DNA of 64,000 bases from Guadua angustifolia (GCA_036346375.1 CM070515.1:18746423-18810422), one strand, 5' to 3'; counted from the stretch's first letter, positions 33,953 through 45,834 are shown. Notes: generated by a model not told the origin, from the letters alone. Numbers and translations are program-made.

Positions 33953-34263
33953 GTTTGTTTAAATTTGGAGCTTGAGCTTATTTGGTCGAGCCGAAGAAGT
34001 CAGCTGAGCTGAAAGAAGCTTTGGAGTGGATGAGGATGGCAATTTTTCGTAAATAATAGTTAAGTTGTAAGGGTACCAGAGAAGTGGGATTTTTAGAAGC
34101 TCCAGCCACCCCGAGAAGCATCGTTTTCCTTACTTCTCTCGCGTAGTGCAAATTGGGCTAGAAGCTTCTTCTTTCCGTCTGGCTGGAAAAATACTGTTTG
34201 TTTTGGCTTGTGGCTTATAGAGGTGTAGAAGCCAAATAAGCTCAAGCTCAAGCCTAAACAAAC
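33953..34263. mobile_element. MITE inside Tat pol (probable PIF/Harbinger)
   Basis: 311 bp; ends GTTTGTTTAAATTTGGAGCT and AAGCTCAAGCCTAAACAAAC are imperfect inverted repeats; duplication TGA at 33950-33952 and 34264-34266. It splits the second RNase H from the linker to integrase. Confidence 0.75.
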
Positions 34264-34644
34264 TGAGCCGTAGAGTACTTCGAAATTTCTAAAGTACCGC
34301 TCCATCTTCCTCACTTCAACCAAGTAAAGCGACATTGAGTGATCGGAACACTGATACTCCTTGTTAACTTAGTTGACAACCAACTGCGAATCACCCTTCA
34401 CAGTCAGTCGCTGAACGCCGAGCGCCTTGCACCCCCGCAGCCCGGCCAAGAGGCCTTCGTACTCCGCCGCGTTATTGGTCGCGGTGAAGTGCAATTGGAT
34501 GACGTACTGGAGCTGATCCCCTTGGGGAGATACCAGCATGACACCAGCCCCCAAGCGCTCAAAAGCTCGAGACCCGTCGAAGTACATGATCCAGCGACCA
34601 TCTTTAGACTCGTCGGGCTTGGAGACGGGTGGCACCGGATTAGT
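34264..34644 (-). pseudogene. Second (archaeal-type) RNase H of the Tat element
   Basis: Motifs MYFDGSRAF (first Asp), AAEYEGLLAGL (Glu) and KGDSQLVVN (Asp) define a type-I RNase H distinct from the one joined to RT; this extra copy typifies the Tat clade. A TAG separates it from RT (34645 region) and a TAA at about 34370 cuts it after the SQLVVN block. Confidence 0.85.
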
Positions 34645-36016
34645 CTATTCCGCTACGAAGTCCGCCAAGATCTGGGACTTGATCGTCGTGCGAGCCGAGA
34701 AGTGGATATCGAACTCGGCGAGTTCCATAGCCCACTTCGCTATTCGGCCGCCCGCATCTTGATTTCTTAGGATCTCCCTAAGTGGAAAGCTGGTCGGGAC
34801 GACAATCTTGTGAGCTTGAAAGTAGTGGCGCAACTTTCTCGAAGCCACGAGTAGCGAGTACAAGAGCTTCTGGACCTCAGGGTACCACTCCTTCGGTCCG
34901 TGCAAGACCTCGCTGACGTAGTATATTGGCTGCTGCGCCCCATCTCGCTCGACCGCCAACACCGCGCTCACGGCCTGAGGGGTGGCCGCGAGATATAGGA
35001 GAAGCGCCTCCCCCGACCTCGGCGTGGCCAAGACAGGAGGGTTGGATAGGTACCGCTTTAGCTCCTCAAAGGAGCGGTTAGCTTCTTCCGTCCATGCAAA
35101 GCCCTCGTGCCTGCGGAGCGCCTTGAAAAAGGGCAACCCGCGCTCGCCCGATCGGGAAATGAAGCGACTCAGAACCGCCATGCGCCCGGTCAAGGCCTGG
35201 ACCTCATTTGCATAGCTCGGAGGCCGCATCTTTTCGATGGCTTCAATTTTTTCTGGGTTCGCACCGATGCCTTGCGGCCCGATGAGATAGCCGAGCACTT
35301 TGCCCGCTTTCACCCCAAAGACACATTTCTCCGGATTAAGCTTTATTCGGTGCCTATTGAGATTACAAAAGGTCTCCTCAAGGTCGGATACGTGACCCGA
35401 GGGGAGCTTACTTTTCACCACAATGTCATCTACATATACCTCCAGATTCCGACCTATCTGGTCTTGGAAGGTCTTCTGCATCAGGTGCTGGAAAGTCGCC
35501 CCGGCATTCCGCAGACCGAAAGACATGGTCGTGTAGCAGAACGTGCCGAACGACGTGATGAAGGAGGTATTCTCTTCGTCCCCGAGGGATAAGCTGATCT
35601 GGTGATAGCCCGAATAGGCATCCAAAAAGCTCATCACCTAGGACTCTACTGTCGCGTTGACTAGCTGGTCTATGCGCGGCAGCGGGAAGTTGTCTTTCGG
35701 GCAGGCAGCGTTCAGGCCGATGTGGTCGACACACATGCGCCACTTGCCACCCTTCTTTTTGACAATGATTGGGTTCGCCAGCCACTCCGAATACTCGACT
35801 TCTCTGACGAAGCCGGCCTTAAGGAGCTTGTCGAGTTCATCCCGGATGATCACCTGCTTCTTCAGGGAAAAACGCCTGAGCTTTTGGCGCATGTGTTTTT
35901 ATCGGGCGAATAGCTAGCCTTTGTGCTCGACATTTCCTTGGGACTTCGGGCATGTCGGACGGTTCCCAAGCGAACACGTCCGGGCTCTTCCGGAGGAAAG
36001 TAACGAGCTCGAGTTC
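34645..36016 (-). pseudogene. Reverse transcriptase and first RNase H of the Tat element
   Basis: Copies RNA into DNA. Visible blocks: SEWLANPIIVKKKGGKWRMC, FLDAYSGYHQI (first catalytic Asp), the catalytic YVDD in EVYVDDIVVKS near 35425, then the connection and RNase H (NPPVLATPRSGEALLLYLA, QQPIYYVSEVLHGPKEWYP). A TAG at 35638-35640 lies between the NPI block and FLDAY, and a frameshift near 35890 separates the block that follows protease. Confidence 0.92.
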
Positions 36017-36930
36017 CTATTTGGGATCTAAGGAAGATCCTAAATGAAAAACCTTGGTCGGGTCCTCATCGCTCAGAGGGATCGCCTTGGTTCCTCCTTC
36101 GGGCTGGAGGGTAACTTTGGGCCGGGAATGCGCCGGCTCTTGGTCGGGGCCACGCTGAGGCAGCTGCCCGACCATGTCGAGCGACTTCTCATCGCAGTTC
36201 AGGGCCACCCTGTGATCCCCTCTGATGGTGATAACACCCTTCGGACCGGGGACTTTCAAACATTGATAAGCGTGGTGCATGGCGGCCATGAACTTGGAGA
36301 GGGTCGGCCTGCCGAGGATGGCATTGTAGGCCGACTTGAAGTCGACGACCTCGAAATTGATCATCTCGGTCCGAAAGTTGTTGAGGCTCCCGAACGTCAT
36401 GGGCAAGGCGATCTGGCCAAGAGGCTTGATCGAGGTGCCTGGGACGATCTCGAAGAATGGGATGGCTATGCTCTTGATCTTGGACCGAGGAACTTGCATC
36501 TCGTCCAGGACCGTAGCAGATATGAGATCCAGGGAGCTCCCACCGTCGATGAGAACCCGCGCTACCTTAGCATTGCTGATGGTTGGGCTCACGACCAGCG
36601 GGAGCTTCTGAGGCTCGGTCATTCCAAGGGGACAATCACCCTTGGAGAAAGTAATCGACAGCTCGGACCACTTGAGCTGCTGCACGGGTGGCTTGAGCTG
36701 AGCTATATGGCAAACCTCCCGTGCTGCCTCCTTCAGATCCCTGCGGGACTTGTACGCTGAGGAGCCCCCGAATATGACGGCTATGTGGTTATGGGGCTCC
36801 TGGTACCCCATATCGTCGTCGTTGTCCGCGAGACCCTTGCCCTTGCCGCTCTCCCCTTTTCCCGGGAGAGTGGGCATGGGACCTTGGCCGTTGTAGAACT
36901 TCTCCAGGCGGAACGCCCAGGTTCAATAGT
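36017..36930 (-). pseudogene. Aspartic protease region of the Tat element
   Basis: Processes the Gag-Pol polyprotein. Active-site motif VLIDGGSSLDLI (Asp present, DGG instead of DSG) and downstream AILGRPTL flap region. Joined to gag by a frameshift near 36930 and ended by a TAG at 36017. Confidence 0.85.
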
Positions 36931-38781
36931 TGCGAAGGTCATGCCCGACCGCTTGATGAGCGGGCAATAGCGGTCGCCTGAAGGAGCACTCCTTCCTTCG
37001 CGACCTTGGTCGCTGCAATTCTGGTCGTTGCGACCTTGGTCGTTGCGCCGCGGAGGTGGCTGACCTTGCCCGCCCTCGAGCTGCAGAGCTGGCGAAGCCC
37101 GCGGCGGACGATGCTCGACGGCGGCCACCATGCCCGGGGCATGCGACCTCTTCTTCTTCTTGATCTTCTTCTCCACCGAGCCCGAGTGCTTTTTGCTCGA
37201 GGAGCCTTCCAGGCCCGGTTGAGGTGGCAGCTTGCCTTCATACAACATCTTCTTCCATTGGACCGCCTCGTCGGTGTTCGCGTAACAGTCGGCCATACGG
37301 AACAGCTCGTTGGCCGAAAGGTCAGGATGGATCTCCAGGTCTTGCGTGAAGCGAACGTCGCGGACCCCGAACTTGAAGGCCCAGACGACCGCCTCATCCG
37401 AGATGTTCGGAATGGAGTTCCTCACCTTGATGAACCTCTGGACAAAATCCCGCAAGGATTTTTTTTCGGTCTGGATCAACCACTCGAGGTCGCGCTCCTT
37501 GCCTGGGCGAGTGTAGCAACTTTGGAAGTTTGCCCGGAGAGCCTCGCAGAGCTGCCTCCACGAGCGGATCGACCCTTCCTTCTGATTGAAGAGCCACGTC
37601 CTAGCGGAACAGTCGAGGACCGTGGGGAGGTAGTTGGCCATAACTCTCTCATCCCCTCCTACCGCCAGAATGGCGGTGGAGTGGATCGAAAGGAACTCGT
37701 CCGGGTTCTGAGTCTCGTTGAACCGCTCGATGTGGCCGGGCTTGAACTTGCTCGGCCACGAGACGTCGTGGAGAGACGCCGAAAAAGCCTGGCATCCGAA
37801 CACCGGGCTGTCACGGCGACCCCTCCGGGCATGACGACCGTGACGGCTGGCGTCATGGTGATCCTTTATGCGTGGGGTGAGACGAGAGAACACGTCTCCA
37901 CGCTGGCGCGACGAAGGCAGCCCCGAGGTGGAACACTCGGTAAGCTCGTAAGCGGACGAGGCGTGCCCCCTAGCCCGTGAGGCCGTCCGGGAACCGCTCC
38001 GAACGTCCTTGCGACACCGATCTTGCATCCCGCGGCCCTCCCGAGCAGGACTTCGAGAGACGCCATGACGGGAGCGAATAGGGGAGTGGTGCTTATGGTC
38101 CCGAGAAACAATCTGGGGCCTCTCTCCGCTAGGGGACCCCGGAAGCCCCGTGTCGGTGGTGAGCTTTTCTAGATTTTCAGCCACGACCGCCCCCATGGCC
38201 ACCAGGTCCGCCTGGCCGGAGAAATTCCGGAAGTTGCGCACGACCGTCGCCATGGCCCGCAGCCGCTCGGTGCTCTGGGGAGCGGCGGGGGGCGACCTTG
38301 GGCGACGATCGCGCATGTGCTCCGGAGAGCAATGCTCGCTGGGATCTCCGCGGGCCAGGTCTACAGCCCTAGCGTCCGCCCTCCCGCTGGCTTGGCGACG
38401 GACGGTCGTCAGGGTCTTGCCCGGGGACAACTCCGGACGGTTCTCGTCAGCATCGCGCTGGTGACGACGAGAAGTCTCTGGGGACTAGACCTCGTGAACC
38501 TCTTCGCTTCCCGCCATATTGACGCTGCGGGAGCACCAGGATCGTGAGGGCGACATCGTGGTGTCACCATGCGCCACGGTCCCTCGGCTGCACTCGGGAC
38601 GGTCAGGGATGTCCGGACCGTTGCAGAGGCCGCCAGGTTCCTCCTCACTAGCGAGGGTATCATGCCGCGAGTGGAGGAAACGCTCTCGCGCTGCGGCTGC
38701 CGGGGAAAGACTCCCGGACTCGGTGTGACCTTCCGGATCAGCCACGCCTTCGCTGGCGTAGTACATATCGTCGTCCTCCAC
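36781..38781 (-). pseudogene. Gag of the Tat element
   Basis: Capsid protein. Starts at ATG 38781, about 80 bases after the primer site. Acidic N-terminus, Arg/Ser-rich region, then the retrotransposon gag domain (FNETQNPDEFLSIHSTAI, WRQLCEALRANF, LRDFVQRFIKVRNSIP) around 37300-37750. A TAG at 38485-38487 interrupts the N-terminal part. The expected zinc-knuckle-like block near 36950 is disrupted by the frameshift into protease. Confidence 0.9.
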
Positions 38782-38859
38782 GTCGTCGAAGACGCAGAGG
38801 TCTTGATTATCTTGAGAATTCGGCAGTCTCAGGGATTCTCCACGAAAGGACGCAGTCGA

Positions 38860-38877
38860 TCCCCACAGACGGCGCCA
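38860..38877 (-). other. Primer-binding site of the Tat element
   Basis: On minus TGGCGCCGTCTGTGGGGA, two bases after the LTR end. The first nine bases fit the tRNA-Asp 3' end; this motif is usual in Tat elements such as Grande. Confidence 0.85.
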
Positions 38878-38879
38878 GC

Positions 38880-39660
38880 TGTCGACGATTCGGGAACCGG
38901 TCCCCCACCGAGCTTACTTGTTGAATGAGGGATCAACATAGGGCCCCTTTTTCGCGGAGGGTATAGCGTCCGAGGTCCTGCCGAGCTATGGCCGAGATGG
39001 CCGAGATGACACAACCAACAGGGGGTCTTTTTTGGTCTGGTTCGGGCCTCTCACGGGGGAGATAACAACCCTACGTCCAGTGATTACACTACCTTCCAAA
39101 GAGGGATTACAGGGTGCTTGCTCGAGGGCTCTGGGCCTCCCTTCTCTATCTCTCTATCTCTCTTTCTTACAAGTGAGTGTTCTTTCTCTCAGTTCTCCTA
39201 AGGGGGTCAGGAACCAGAGAGTCCAACCCTAAACTCTACGTGCGATAGGGTATTTATAGACGATTGCAGCGTTGTAACATTTATTACAGAGCGATGTGCC
39301 ACTGTTTCCGGACGTGGGTGAAACTGTTTCCTTGCTTTTCGCCATACCGCAACGTGGGCACAGTGGGCTCAGATCGTGGCCGTACGGTCCTTCGGCCGCC
39401 GAGTGGTTAATGCTACGCCGCCTTCGTGAACTGCGCCCAGCTTTTTAGTTATTCCCGAGGTCCCTGCTTTGGACCTGGTCGTTTGGTCACGCACCCCTGA
39501 GCAAGCATGCTCGGGGGCGAGCTTGATTGAGGACGGGGTAGCCCCGGAGGCCGGCTACCCGAGGATCTTCCTTGGGAACGCCGTCCAAGGGTGAGCATAG
39601 TCGGCAACTGCCTAGCCGCCGAGATACTATGGTGGCTATAGGAAATGCCCAATCCCCGAC
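38880..39660 (-). repeat. 5' LTR of the Tat element
   Basis: 781 bp, same ends. TATA box on minus at 39251-39258, so transcription runs leftward through gag-pol. The 9-bp duplication near 38993-39010 explains the length difference. Confidence 0.95.
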
Positions 39661-39665
39661 AGGTA

Positions 39666-40261
39666 CATTAACTGATAAAATATCAGGTGTGCTCGGTATT
39701 TTGTTAGCTAATATACTGAGATCAATATAATTAACTTAGATTAGTGATAGTGTTACTATTATTGCCCTGAGCTAATTATGCAAGTCGGCATAGTCGCTCG
39801 CCCTAACGTGGCACCGGCTAGCTTCTACGCTCCCCGGGGACATGTGTTGCCTACAATACTCTCTGCGGTGGGGGCATTTTGTAAATATATTTATAGGAGG
39901 TTAGCTTTGAAAAAGAGAGAAAGATAAAAGGGCTAGATAAGCACGATATTCCTTGATTAACAATGGTACTTCGTAAGGAAAATGGAAAAATTGGTAATCC
40001 TAGGTGTTATCCTCAAGACAGCGCTATGTTTAGGCCTAATTCAGATTGGAGGCATTTTGTATGAATCCTGACTTTCGTACGAATTGATGTGGAATTTTCA
40101 CCTCCCAAACAATTCCTTAATTTTGGTATACTTCTCTAATATTGTGCAATAATAACCAATTAATGTGTAAAATAATTACTGATATTTTTTTCTCTAGTAC
40201 AGTACAAATCAACTTTCATGAACTACCCAAAGAAAGGGGCTTTCCTTTACATCCACGATCG
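39666..40261. other. Right flank of the Tat insertion, older repeat
   Basis: First 80 bases match the right flank of the solo LTR at 10453-10530 (shared ACTGAGATC and AATTAACT blocks). Contains the inverted repeat CTGATA-AAA-TATCAG at 39671-39685. The rest is unrecognised. Confidence 0.5.
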
Positions 40262-40969
40262 CACTACACCATGACACACCTTTGCCAACAATTGTTAGTG
40301 GGGAAAGGTGGTTTATTTCTGTCAATTTATCTGTTGGCAAAAGGTCCAACAATTGCCATCACATAAACTGTGGGGATTGGTCTCTTATGTCGACAAGTAA
40401 TCTGTCGGCGTTGATATAACTGTCGGTATAGATTTACCGACATATTCATTGTGGGCGTTTCCAATAATACTGTCGGCATTGATATAGATCAAAAAAAATA
40501 GGCGCGGGCTGAAATTTTTACGCGGGCATGAGCAGCGAGCGAATACACCCCACCCCTTCCGCCGCCGCCCCTCAAAACCCTAAAAACACCCACGCCCACC
40601 CCTTCACGCCGCCCGCACCCTAGGCCTTAATCCCCGCCGCCCGCGCCCTAGCCTCGTCCCCGCCGGCCACCTCGTCCCCGCCGGCCGCCGCTCCGTCCAT
40701 CCGGTGCATCCCGCCACCCACCCGACCACCGCCATCCGCGCCCGCCACCCACGACCCGCCACGACCTCGGCCATCCGCCCGTCGCGTCCCCGCCGCCTGC
40801 CGCCGCGTCCCGCCTCCGCCCCTTCGCGGCCGCCGCTCCCCAATGCCAAGGTCCTCTTCTCGCCCTCGCCACCGCCCTCATAGAGCCGAGTCACCCACCT
40901 TGGTTGTTGTTCGCCGCCTCGATGTCTCCTTCTTCTCCTTCGAGGTCATCTCCAGATCCCCCCCTCTTA

Positions 40970-41517
40970 ATTTAATGTTGCCGGAATTTGATGAGTCTGG
41001 GATATGATGAACAGCGTGGGTTGAAGTTTTCGGTAAAAAATGGTTCTTTGGAATGAATGGTTCCGGATGCTTTGGAGACAAAACCCCAAAGTGTTTCGGC
41101 GCGCATGAAAAGAATTCGCAGACCGAATCCCGATCTGGCGTTGCTAGTACGAAACAACAAGAGAATGCTATTACTATTCCTGATCCGAAAAAGCACACTT
41201 TCTTAGCTGTATGGTTGCTGATATCTGGATTAATATTTTGATCTTAGCTTCGAGTTTTGTCCGCTATAATGCTTGTAAGGTTGATGAGCGTCGATCTCGA
41301 AGTTCTTGGTTAGGCGCTTTGTTTCATCTGTTAGCTCACCTCTGTGTTGCCTTGTTTGGCTTATCCGGCTCGCCTCGTGGGTTAGTAGCTTCTTTTTAGT
41401 ATTTTGCCCTGACTGTTGAGGTCTGTCTGAAACTTGATCTGTAAGCTGGTAAACCCCAGCAAAATTCCTTGTTAGCTTTCAGTAAAGCTGGGCCTCCTGG
41501 CCTGTTTTCTAAAAAAA
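40970..41517 (+). pseudogene. Poly(A)-tailed retro-fragment inside the CACTA (probable LINE tail)
   Basis: Ends with AGTAAAGCTGGGCCTCC, then a run of ten A at about 41510-41518, resembling grass LINE 3' ends. The open frame 41053-41241 matches nothing I know. Left boundary uncertain. Confidence 0.35.
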
Positions 41518-42371
41518 AAATTCCCTCACTAGGTGTCTGCAAAAATGGATGCTGGAAAGAACTCCTTCACTGGCTCGTTGCTTTGTTTGTCTGTCTTTTT
41601 ATTTCTGGGTAGCGTGATTTGAAGTTGAAGATTATGCTGGTGTGGTCACCTGGAGATCAAGCTGAGAGATGCATGCTGTTTTTGGTTGTTGGCAAACAGG
41701 TTGTTTTGAGCTTTTGTTTCCAGTTTGTTTTGAACTATGAGTGTGTACAAGAATGATTGGTACGTTTATGATGAGGACCGACAAGATTGACTTATTGACG
41801 ATTAGTGGATGGAAAAGAACAAGTTGAAGGTATAAAGCTTAGTGCTTATTCAGGGAGTTCAATGTATGCCGCCCTTGGCTGGAGAGGATAGATTCTGTAG
41901 TTTGAAGGTTTTCATGGTCATAGCCTCATAGGTCTCCTATTCTTCTGGGACCATTTTAAGTAATAGTATTATTTATGTGCTTAATACTTTCTATATTCAT
42001 TTAGACGGACGAAACCTACAGGTAGGGATATACTTTAACAATATACCAGTTCGTTCATTTCCTGCATAAATTGCAACTTCTTGTGCCTTTAGGAGTGATC
42101 AGTGATGGATGGCCAGGCCTTAGCTGCGTAGCATATTAACTTCTTGTGCCTTTAGGAGTGATCAGTGATCAGTGTAATTATACAAGAGTATACAGAACCT
42201 ATACAATTCTACTTAAATGTACTAAGGTTTACAACTTTTGACAACCATCTTTCTGGCACTGTGGAACATTAAGATGTTGAATCATTCCAAACACAATGAA
42301 ATGTATAGTTCGAATTAGTTAAGCTGTAAAATTTACCATGTTAACCACTATCATGTGCATGAATTACTTAC

Positions 42372-42541
42372 TATGTCCCAACAACCCTGGTAGTGTTGCT
42401 CGTTTCCTCCGAAGATCCTTGCCATACCGAAATCTGATATTTTCGGACTCATTTCTGTGTCCAATAAGATATTGCTTGCTTTGAGATCTCTATGAACTAT
42501 TGTTAATCTTGAATCTTGGTGGAGATAAAGAAGCCCTCTTG
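42372..42541 (-). pseudogene. Captured exon of an S-domain/cysteine-rich receptor-like kinase
   Basis: On minus, acceptor AAATATAG at 42542 and donor GTAAGT at 42371 bound 170 nt encoding RGLLYLHQDSRL, the catalytic loop HRDLKASNILLD and activation-segment start KISDFGMARIFGG. These are subdomains VIb-VII of Ser/Thr kinases of the G-type lectin/DUF26 receptor class. A small deletion after GGNEQ shifts the frame before the TTRVVGT block. Only this exon was found, so no kinase can be made. Confidence 0.88.
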
Positions 42542-42693
42542 CTATATTTGAAAATTAGCATATACCTTTTATGCGTTGTCTTTCTTTTTAACTCGTGGTA
42601 CTAATGGCAAATCTTGGCATTAAATTTCATTCTTCTTGTTTAAACTTCTAGTCTGTGGTGATATATGAGCTGATGGTTTTTATATTATATTTC

Positions 42694-43035
42694 CAGCTTC
42701 TTTTATTAGGTTTTGATACATCTAGCATTTATATTTCAGTCCATTTCACCTTGATGTAGTTTTATTTCCATAGTTGGTGCATGTAGCAGGGTAATTTTGT
42801 GTTATTTGCAGCTTCTTTTATTAGGTTTGGATACATATAGCATTTATATTTTGGTCCATGTTACCTTGATGTAGTTTTATTTCCATAGTTGGTGCATGTA
42901 GCAGGATAATTTTGTGTTATTTGCAGCTTCTTTTATTAGGTTTTGATACATCTTGCATTTATATTTAGGTCCATGTCACCTTGATGTAGTTTTATTTCCA
43001 TGGTGCATGTAGAAGGGTAACTTTGGGTTATACTC
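42694..43035 (+). repeat. Three tandem copies of a 115-bp unit
   Basis: Copies start with CAGCTTCTTTTATTAGG at 42694, 42809 and 42924 and include ACCTTGATGTAGTTTTATTT. Few differences, so the amplification is fairly young. The unit starts at a CAG that is acceptor-like. Confidence 0.92.
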
Positions 43036-44509
43036 TTTGAATAATCATTCTCGTGAAATGAGTAGAACCGTTGATGATGTGTCAAACTCTGGGTTACGTA
43101 GATTTCATTTTGCATGTTATGACTTGTGCCTATGTATTGTAAAAAGTGATTAGTATGATTCTAGCAGGCTATTGAAGTCGAGTGTTATATGACAAGTATG
43201 ATTCTGCAATGAGTCTAGCCTGTGAGCTCTAAACTTGAATAAACCATGTGTGCCTTGGCGAATGATTGATTCATTTGAACTGTGAGCTTTTTATCAAATG
43301 TCAATTTTTATCCTGTTATTTTACATGCTAACATTGTTGTAAGTTATAACCCTTCAAAATTTTGACCTTTAACCATGAACCAATGGAAGTGAACCCTCCC
43401 TCATAGTAAACCTGAGTTTAGTAACCATTTAGTTTTCTGTTGCCCACCAAGTTGTTTGTGTCACAATTTGTTTGACATCACTTGTTTGTGTCAATGGTTG
43501 TCCAACAACTTTTGTTCTACCTTTCCGAATAGTACCTCAAGATCTCAAAGACTTCTGTACTATGCTTGACATATTCATGTCTTTAGTAAAAAAGTGAAGA
43601 TGCATTATTTGATTGGTGCTTTGTAAACATACCTATTTAATTTGCTATAAACAAAACTGAGAATTGGGTTGTTTAATGTATGTGTCTGCGTATGTTTGAA
43701 AATCTGCTTTGGAATGGAATCATATATAGCTAGCAAAGGAGCTGGACTTATTAACATCCTACACAATTTAGTACTTGAGTTGTTTCTGAAATTTTAATGT
43801 ACTACTCAAACCTTCCATCATGTCCAGTCTTATTGTGGCATAACTTTTTATTCATTTATCTGATTTTGTCACATATTTGAGATTACCTATAGCTTAGCTA
43901 CCTAACACTAATTTGCTGCTATTTTTGCTGATTATTCCTTTTCTTCATCATGGTAGGTACACAGGTACAAGGTGATAAGTTTTTGGAGTAGTAACTTTTG
44001 TGTAGTTGGGGGTGCTACAAGTTTTTGGAGTGGCAACCTTTTGTGCAGCAAGAAAGTAGTGATGTTTATGGTTAGAAATGTTAACTAGTAGCTAGAGAAG
44101 CATATAAATCCCCTCTTTTAGTGAAAATGTATGCCCTTATTTACTAGGTTGAGACTTAGCTCATTACCTCTCACCTTGTTGTATGTTACTTATTTTGGAC
44201 GGGCATGTATGCAACTTAACTTATTTGAAGGATCTATGTTTATCAAACCTTGTGGTGGAGGTATATGCGTTGCATTATTTACAAGTTGAAATGACTATTT
44301 GAATTGTGATTGTGTATGTATATGGTTATATATGTGTGGCACTATTTGCATGTACAAGTGTGTATGTCAATTTAATGGTGGATAATGTGGAATTGGTTAT
44401 GTATATATATTGCATATTTAATTTGTATGTCATGTGTGATGGCACCTTTGCCGACACAAAACTTGTGTAGAAAACTAGCTTTGGTCTATGAGGGGAAAAG
44501 TGATTAGCC

Positions 44510-44890
44510 AACAAGTAAAGTGTCGGCAATTCATATTAACTGTTGGTAAAGCTTGTACTGTCGGCAAAAAAACTAACTGTCGGCAAAGACCTGAACTGTC
44601 GGCAAAACTTACACCTTTGCCAACAATTTATCTGTCGGCAAAGATTTCATCTGTCGGCAAAGCTTTTACTGTCGGCAAAAAATCAACTGTCGGCAAAGAT
44701 TGGAACTGTCGGCAAAACTTACACCTTTGCCAACAATTTATCTGTCGGCAAAGATTTCATCTGTCGGCAAAGCCTAAGCCGACTGCTTGTACCGCTACTG
44801 TTTTTTTACCGTCGGCTAAACTTTTGCCGACAGTTTTTGTGTCGGGGAAGGTACCTTTTGCCGACTGTACCATGTGTTGGCAAAAGCGTG
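44510..44890 (+). repeat. Right subterminal repeats of the second CACTA
   Basis: A dozen or more copies of CTGTCGGCAAA(G/A) spaced 14-25 bp, including a longer unit repeated at about 44575-44650 and 44695-44775 (AACTTACACCTTTGCCAACA). Left counterparts lie at 40280-40480. Confidence 0.9.
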
Positions 44891-44906
44891 GCATGATGTA
44901 GTGTCG

Positions 44907-45426
44907 ATTCAGATTTCCGACGCATATAGTGGTGCTGCATTACGATGCCCCTAGCTTTACTACGTTGTCCGCGCTCTTTTCGCTGTAGTTTATCCCGCAT
45001 GATTCATAAATCACAGTAGTACAGTGGTGATTAATCATTGATTAGACAGAGTTTATATCTGTCAGATGGTACATGCTAGGTTTATCTCACAAACCCACAT
45101 AACTAGCATTACTGGACCATCAGATAACCAGCTAGGTCGAAAGCAAACGCAATATTCCAGGTGCTTTTCTTTTGCAGAGCGCACTCCTCTTGTTCGTAGA
45201 CCAGACCGTCCGTCAACTACACCAGGCATAGGCACACAGCCAGACAAATATTACTGCTGGGACACACCCGCACGAGCCAACAAAGTTGAGTGGAAGTTAA
45301 TTCTTTTGGATATTCATGGCTCAACGGTTAAGACAACTTGCTGTGTTGTCTTCCCCGAGAGAGTTCGGTTCAAAATAATTGTTGCAAAAGAAAAACTAGG
45401 TCAGGTAAATATAGTTGTCATACTTA
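44907..45426. other. Intergenic, nothing recognised
   Basis: A 144-codon open frame (45066-45500) crosses into the MITE and resembles no known protein. Confidence 0.5.
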
Positions 45427-45834
45427 GAGGTTGTTTGAAGGGCTGTGCTTTAGATTTGGACCAAAAGCTTTTTCAAATAGTATGGCTGCAAAGCAGCTGA
45501 GAAGCTAAACCACAGCAAAAGCACCCCAAAAGTTGTAGCCACTGAAGATTAGCTTTAGCTGTGGCTTCGCTTGATTGCCTTCCATCTCACTTGCTCTGCC
45601 TCTTCGACCTCCGCCGCTTTGTCTCACCGTCTTCATGTCACCTCCTCACTCGGCCGCCGCTATGCTTCGCTAGGTTACCACCTCCATGCTCGGTTGCCCT
45701 CAAAAGCTACAGTTGCAGTAGCTAGTTTGCCAAATAGTATAACAAGAAAGTCACAGCCGTCAACTACAGCTGCTTTACAGCCTAGCAAATCAAAAACATC
45801 TTTTCAGCTCAGCCGCAGCCCCCCAAACAAGCCC
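45427..45834. mobile_element. Tourist-like MITE
   Basis: 408 bp, ends GAGGTTGTTTGAAGGGCTG and CAGCCCCCCAAACAAGCCC, TTA duplication at 45424-45426 and 45835-45837. The inverted arms include AAAAGC/GCTTTT and CAGC-rich words. Confidence 0.78.

Larger units (their letters stand above)
26309..39660 (-). mobile_element. Full-length Tat-clade Ty3/gypsy retrotransposon with antisense additional ORF
   Basis: 13,352 bp bounded by LTRs 26309-27080 and 38880-39660 and the 5-bp duplication GGTAC (26304-26308, 39661-39665). Order on minus: LTR, primer site, gag, protease, RT, RNase H, second RNase H, integrase; then on plus a multi-exon additional ORF, tandem repeats, LTR. A second RNase H and an additional ORF are hallmarks of the Tat clade (Retand/RIRE2/Grande relatives). 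No polypurine tract is obvious beside the 3' LTR. All genes are broken. Nested later insertions: hAT-like 30397-31064 and MITE 33953-34263. Confidence 0.96.
40262..44903. mobile_element. CACTA transposon carrying captured host exons
   Basis: 4,642 bp, terminal repeats CACTACACCATG / CATGATGTAGTG (one mismatch), 3-bp duplication TCG (40259-40261, 44904-44906). Subterminal TGTCGGCAAAG repeats at both ends. No transposase. Contains a GC-rich leader-like stretch (40550-40900), a poly(A)-tailed fragment, a receptor-kinase exon on minus and a 115-bp triplicate. Confidence 0.92.

Noticed and set aside
36044..36760. 238-codon plus-strand open frame
   Set aside because: Antisense shadow of the protease region.
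37006..37980. 324-codon plus-strand open frame
   Set aside because: Exact antisense of the gag coding region, whose product has a recognisable gag domain.
44510..44890. Evenly spaced TGTCGGCAAAG repeats, CRISPR-like at first sight
   Set aside because: CACTA subterminal repeats with short low-information gaps.
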